DNA of 36,130 nucleotides from an uncultured Oscillospiraceae bacterium (GTDB lineage Bacteria; Bacillota; Clostridia; Oscillospirales; Oscillospiraceae): contig CALWVZ010000015.1 of assembly GCA_944385125.1 (NCBI GenBank), positions 1 to 36,130 on the forward strand, written 5' to 3'. Below, piece by piece: positions 33,334 to 36,130 of the stretch. The notes under the pieces were generated by a model that ran no database searches, was not told where the DNA came from, and saw nothing but the letters and a program-made list of their open reading frames with translations. Both the position numbers and the translations under genes were made by a program. Every line of letters begins with the position of its first letter. The stretch's first letter is position 1.

Positions 33334-33362
33334 TTTACAAATGCTGGATTTTTGTGTATAAT
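33334..33362 (+). promoter_or_regulatory. prfB promoter
   Basis: TTTACA (33334-33339), a 17-nt spacer and TATAAT (33357-33362), 35 nt before the ATG. Confidence 0.85.
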
Positions 33363-33397
33363 GTAAGGTACGGAAAATATGGAAAGTGGATGATACT

Positions 33398-34504
33398 ATG
33401 CTGGAATTTGAAGAATATAAGGCCAAACTCAACTCCGTCAAGCCCTCTTTGGAGCTGCTCAAAGATGCGCTGAACCTGGAGGCGGCCCAGAAAGAGATAG
33501 AGGAGCTGGAGGCGGCCAGCGCCCGGGAGGGCTTTTGGAACGATGTGGAACGCTCCCAGAAGGTGCAGAAGCGTCTGAAGAACCTGAAGGACAAATGTGA
33601 AAACTATCATAAGCTCTGCTCCGCCTGGGAGGATATGTACGTCATGTGCGAGATGGCCCTGGAGGAGAACGACGGCTCCATGCTGGAAGAGCTGAAAAGC
33701 GAGTTTGCCGCCTTCTCCGAGAAGGTGGAGGCCACCCGCCTGGGCACCCTGCTCACCGGGGAATACGACGCAAACAACGCCATCCTCACCTTCCACGCCG
33801 GCGCCGGCGGCACCGAGGCCCAGGACTGGGCCTCCATGCTCTACCGCATGTATAACATGTGGGCCGACCGCCACGGCTACAAGGTCAAGGTCATGGACTA
33901 CCTGGACGGAGACGAGGCGGGTATAAAGAGCGCCACCATAATGATAGAGGGCGAGAACGCCTACGGCTTCCTCAAGAGCGAACACGGCATACACCGGCTG
34001 GTGCGGGTCTCCCCCTTTGACGCCGCCGGCCGCCGCCACACCTCCTTTGCCGCTGTGGAGGTCATGCCGGAGATAAGCGACGACAACGAGATAGAGCTGC
34101 GGGACGAGGATATAAAAATGGACGTGTACCGCTCCTCGGGAGCAGGCGGCCAGAAGGTGAACAAGACCTCCTCCGCCGTGCGTCTGACCCACATACCCAC
34201 GGGCATAGTGGTGGCCAGCCAGGTGGAACGCAGCCACTTCCAGAACCTGGAGAACTGCAAGAACATGCTCCGGGCCCGCCTGGCGGAGATAAAGGAGCGG
34301 GAGCATCTGGAGAAGATAAGCGACATAAAGGGCGTGCAGATGAAGATAGAATGGGGCAGTCAGATTCGCTCCTATGTGTTCATGCCTTACCAGCTGGTGA
34401 AGGATCACCGCACCGAATACGAAAACGGCAATATCGACAACGTGATGAACGGAGATCTGGACGGCTTCATCAACGCCTTTTTGTCCATGAAAGCCGCCAA
34501 CTGA
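33398..34504 (+). CDS. prfB: Peptide chain release factor 2
   Basis: RF2 ends translation at UGA and UAA. The 368-residue protein has the RF2 stop-reading tripeptide SPF (VRVSPFDAAGRRHTS) and the catalytic GGQ in SSGAGGQKVNKTSSAVR. The open frame begins at GTG 33386, but ATG 33398 (MLEFEEYKAKL) matches the family start. The gene is continuous from the first codon: the programmed +1 frameshift at an early UGA, present in most bacterial prfB genes, is absent. So this copy lacks that autoregulation. Confidence 0.95.
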   Translation: MLEFEEYKAKLNSVKPSLELLKDALNLEAAQKEIEELEAASAREGFWNDVERSQKVQKRLKNLKDKCENYHKLCSAWEDMYVMCEMALEENDGSMLEELKSEFAAFSEKVEATRLGTLLTGEYDANNAILTFHAGAGGTEAQDWASMLYRMYNMWADRHGYKVKVMDYLDGDEAGIKSATIMIEGENAYGFLKSEHGIHRLVRVSPFDAAGRRHTSFAAVEVMPEISDDNEIELRDEDIKMDVYRSSGAGGQKVNKTSSAVRLTHIPTGIVVASQVERSHFQNLENCKNMLRARLAEIKEREHLEKISDIKGVQMKIEWGSQIRSYVFMPYQLVKDHRTEYENGNIDNVMNGDLDGFINAFLSMKAAN

Positions 34505-34525
34505 CATCGGCTTCAGCGCCGCACC

Positions 34526-34567
34526 GGGCGCGGGCGGAAGGTACACCGCCTTTCTCCGCGCCCTTTT
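34526..34567 (+). terminator. prfB terminator
   Basis: GGGCGCGG pairs with CCGCGCCC, with a further inner stem (GGCGG / CCGCC), followed by TTTT (34564-34567). Confidence 0.8.
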
Positions 34568-34609
34568 AATATTCGTTCGGCATAACCGCCGGAGGAAAAC
34601 ATAAATTTT

Positions 34610-34864
34610 AAAGAAAGGATTTGTTAAAGTGAACCGGCGCCTCTTCCTCTGTATAAGGCGGAGGAATGCATCCCTACCGGCAGCGGACTGGAAGCAGGGC
34701 GACCCCAGCCTTTATGACATTTCAGCCCCCGCCGCCTTCAGATACAAAACTGTGCACCGGGCCATATCCGCAGGGATAATTGACCTGCCGTAACGGAGAA
34801 CCTTTCCCGCAAAAAAGTCCCGGCCTTACGGGCAAATATCTTTGAGAAAGGTTTTGTTAACTTG
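34610..34864 (+). repeat. Pair of near-identical translation-start leaders
   Basis: AGAAAGGATTTGTTAA (34611-34626) and AGAAAGGTTTTGTTAA (34843-34858) differ at one base in 16. Each is followed two bases later by a start-like GTG or TTG at the same spacing. They look like duplicated ribosome-binding leaders. Confidence 0.5.
34629..34793 (+). CDS. Possible 54-residue protein, unknown
   Basis: A short frame from GTG 34629 after AGAAAGG encodes a basic N-terminus (MNRRLFLCIRRRNASL) followed by PAADWKQGDPSLYDISAPAAF and a short end. No family is recognised. Support is the ribosome-site-like leader, shared with the next gene, and nothing else. It may be a remnant. The rest of 34505-34861 holds only the prfB terminator and the leader repeats. 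Confidence 0.25.
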   Translation: MNRRLFLCIRRRNASLPAADWKQGDPSLYDISAPAAFRYKTVHRAISAGIIDLP

Positions 34865-35509
34865 TTATCCCGGTTTCTTTCCCGGCTGGACATCTCTGGC
34901 AGGGATATCATGATATCAATCGCCGGCAGCGGCATTCTGGCCTTCGGCCTTTATAACGTCCACTCCCTCTCCGGTGTCACCGAGGGTGGGGTGCTGGGTC
35001 TCACCCTGCTGCTGCATCACTGGCTGAATCTGTCCCCGGCCCTAGGCTCTTTAGTTCTCAATGTTCTGTGCTATCTTTTGGGATGGCAAACTCTCGGCAG
35101 GCGTTTTATCGCTCTGTCGGCTCTGGCTGGCGGCAGTTTCTCCCTTTGGTACTGTTTGCTGGAGCAATTCCCCCCGGTATATCCCGCCATAGGGGAGCAC
35201 CCCCTGGCGGCGGCAGTGCTGGGGGCGGTCTTCGTAGGCCTGGGCGTGGGGCTCTGCGTCCGCTCCGGGGGAGCTCCCGGCGGAGACGACGCCTTGGCCA
35301 TGTCCCTGGGCAAGCTCACAAAGCTGCCCCTGCAATGGATATATCTGGCCAGCGACCTGGCCGTGCTGCTGCTGTCCCTTAGCTATATCCCCCTGGGACG
35401 TATAGCCTACTCCCTGCTGACTGTTATCATCTCCGGCCAGCTAATCGGCCTGGTGGCAAAAAAGGAAAATCGGGCTTCTGCTCCTTCCGCAGATCAGGCC
35501 CGGCATTAA
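34862..35509 (+). CDS. YitT-family (DUF161) membrane protein
   Basis: A 215-residue integral membrane protein with about five to six hydrophobic spans. Family features are SGVTEGGVLGLTLLLHHWLNLSPALGSLVLNVLCYLLGW near the N-terminus and GLCVRSGGAPGGDDALAMSLGKLTKLPLQWIYLASDLAVLLLS in the middle. It is the short form without the C-terminal DUF2179 domain. The molecular role of the family is unknown. Start TTG 34862 has AGAAAGG upstream; an ATG at 34910 would drop 16 residues. A hairpin terminator follows at 35534-35575. Confidence 0.8.
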   Translation: MLSRFLSRLDISGRDIMISIAGSGILAFGLYNVHSLSGVTEGGVLGLTLLLHHWLNLSPALGSLVLNVLCYLLGWQTLGRRFIALSALAGGSFSLWYCLLEQFPPVYPAIGEHPLAAAVLGAVFVGLGVGLCVRSGGAPGGDDALAMSLGKLTKLPLQWIYLASDLAVLLLSLSYIPLGRIAYSLLTVIISGQLIGLVAKKENRASAPSADQARH

Positions 35510-35533
35510 AAGCCACAATACCATTTGTTTAGG

Positions 35534-35575
35534 AAAAAGCTGCCCGCTCCAGAATTGGAGCGGGCAGTTCGTTTT
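35534..35575. terminator. Bidirectional terminator between YitT and MATE genes
   Basis: CTGCCCGCTCCA (35540-35551) pairs with TGGAGCGGGCAG (35556-35567) around GAAT. T runs follow on both strands (TTCGTTTT on plus; five T on minus), fitting two convergent genes. Confidence 0.9.
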
Positions 35576-35584
35576 AGTTTCGGC

Positions 35585-36130
35585 TCACCGCAGTGCAGGA
35601 GTATCCGAAAGCTTGCGCTTTCTGACTATGAAATAATATACAAAGAAGGCTGCGGAAGTTATGGCCCAGCTTATTGGATAGCTGATGCATACAGCCTGTA
35701 TGTCATGCCACACCGGCACCACGGTGTATACCCAAACCACTCGTACAAGGCAGACACCCACAGCTGTGATTATCGTGGGGATCAGTGTGTCCCCCAGGCC
35801 CCGGAAGCCGCCGCTGAAGACCTCGATGGGGGCGTAGAGCCAGTACCAGGGAGCAATGTAGAGCACTATCATCACCGCAATTTCCAGCACGGTGGCGTCG
35901 TCGGTAAAGAGCATGAGCATGTATCTGCCGCAGGTGACGAAAAGGGCGCAGACCCCTGCAGCCATGGCAAAGCCCAGTATCATGGAAAGGCGCAGGCTGC
36001 CCCGTACCCGGTCCAGCTTCCTGGCTCCGTAGTTCTGTCCGGCAAAGGTCATAAGGGATATGCCCATGGCGTTGAGGGTCATCCAGTTGAGGGTGTCTAT
36101 CTTGCCCATGGCCACCCAGGCGGCCACGGT
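35585..36130 (-). CDS. MATE-family efflux transporter, C-terminal part
   Basis: A partial integral membrane protein whose frame is open at the window's right edge; 181 codons are seen out of about 450. The segment MTLNAMGISLMTFAGQNYGARKLDRVRGSLRLS is the conserved second-half loop of MATE/DinF exporters, followed by four or five hydrophobic spans, YWLYAPIEVFSGGFRGLGDTLIPTIITAVGV and a basic tail. Such proteins export cationic drugs or metabolites using Na+ or H+ gradients. The substrate is not predictable. The ATG at 36127 is internal, not the start. Confidence 0.9.
   Translation of the reverse strand, partial: TVAAWVAMGKIDTLNWMTLNAMGISLMTFAGQNYGARKLDRVRGSLRLSMILGFAMAAGVCALFVTCGRYMLMLFTDDATVLEIAVMIVLYIAPWYWLYAPIEVFSGGFRGLGDTLIPTIITAVGVCLVRVVWVYTVVPVWHDIQAVCISYPISWAITSAAFFVYYFIVRKRKLSDTPALR

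Overview
The window looks like chromosomal DNA of a GC-rich Gram-positive anaerobe, most likely a spore-forming Clostridia of the Oscillospirales type. The evidence is a SpoVT gene, paired glgC and glgD genes (a Firmicutes signature), AGGAGG ribosome sites, lipoprotein and sortase-type surface signals, and consensus sigma-A promoters. This is inference from gene content; no rRNA is present to fix the taxon.

Layout. 1-2200: partial peptide-binding lipoprotein gene, a GNAT acetyltransferase, a frameshifted small secreted-protein gene behind a perfect consensus promoter, and a small Cys-rich membrane protein. 2241-6373 (minus): glycan operon with glycosyltransferase, flippase, acyltransferase and sugar aminotransferase. 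6563-13659 (minus): nucleoside uptake and pseudouridine breakdown, comprising a BMP-type lipoprotein, a fucose-isomerase-like protein, an ABC ATPase, two permeases and psuG. 13838-15931: salvage enzymes deoD (minus), udk and tdk (plus) around divergent promoters. 15942-18183: small secreted peptide, spoVT, and the rpsF-ssb-rpsR operon. 18350-23598: a 1362-residue cell-wall-anchored protein gene, a short invertible DNA element and a tyrosine recombinase gene. 23780-33173 (minus): membrane PIG-L-like protein, psuK-like kinase, glgP, glgD, glgC, pth and prs. 33398-36130: prfB, a YitT-family membrane protein and a partial MATE transporter.

The most notable finding is a probable phase-variation switch at 22485-22748. 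Two perfect 25-bp inverted repeats, each built as 9-bp arms around a 6-bp asymmetric core, enclose 214 bp carrying a good promoter (TTGCAA-17-TACAAT). One side is the start of the surface-protein gene, the other is the 3' end of the recombinase gene, 16 bp away. In the sequenced orientation the promoter points away from the surface gene, so the switch appears OFF. Inversion would put the promoter about 107 nt upstream of the start codon.

Metabolic theme: imported nucleosides are split by DeoD, or phosphorylated by Udk and Tdk. Pseudouridine would be phosphorylated by the PsuK-like kinase, whose gene lies 18 kb away behind the glycogen genes, and then cleaved by PsuG to uracil and ribose 5-phosphate. 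That is the substrate of Prs, encoded at the head of the same co-directional run as psuK.
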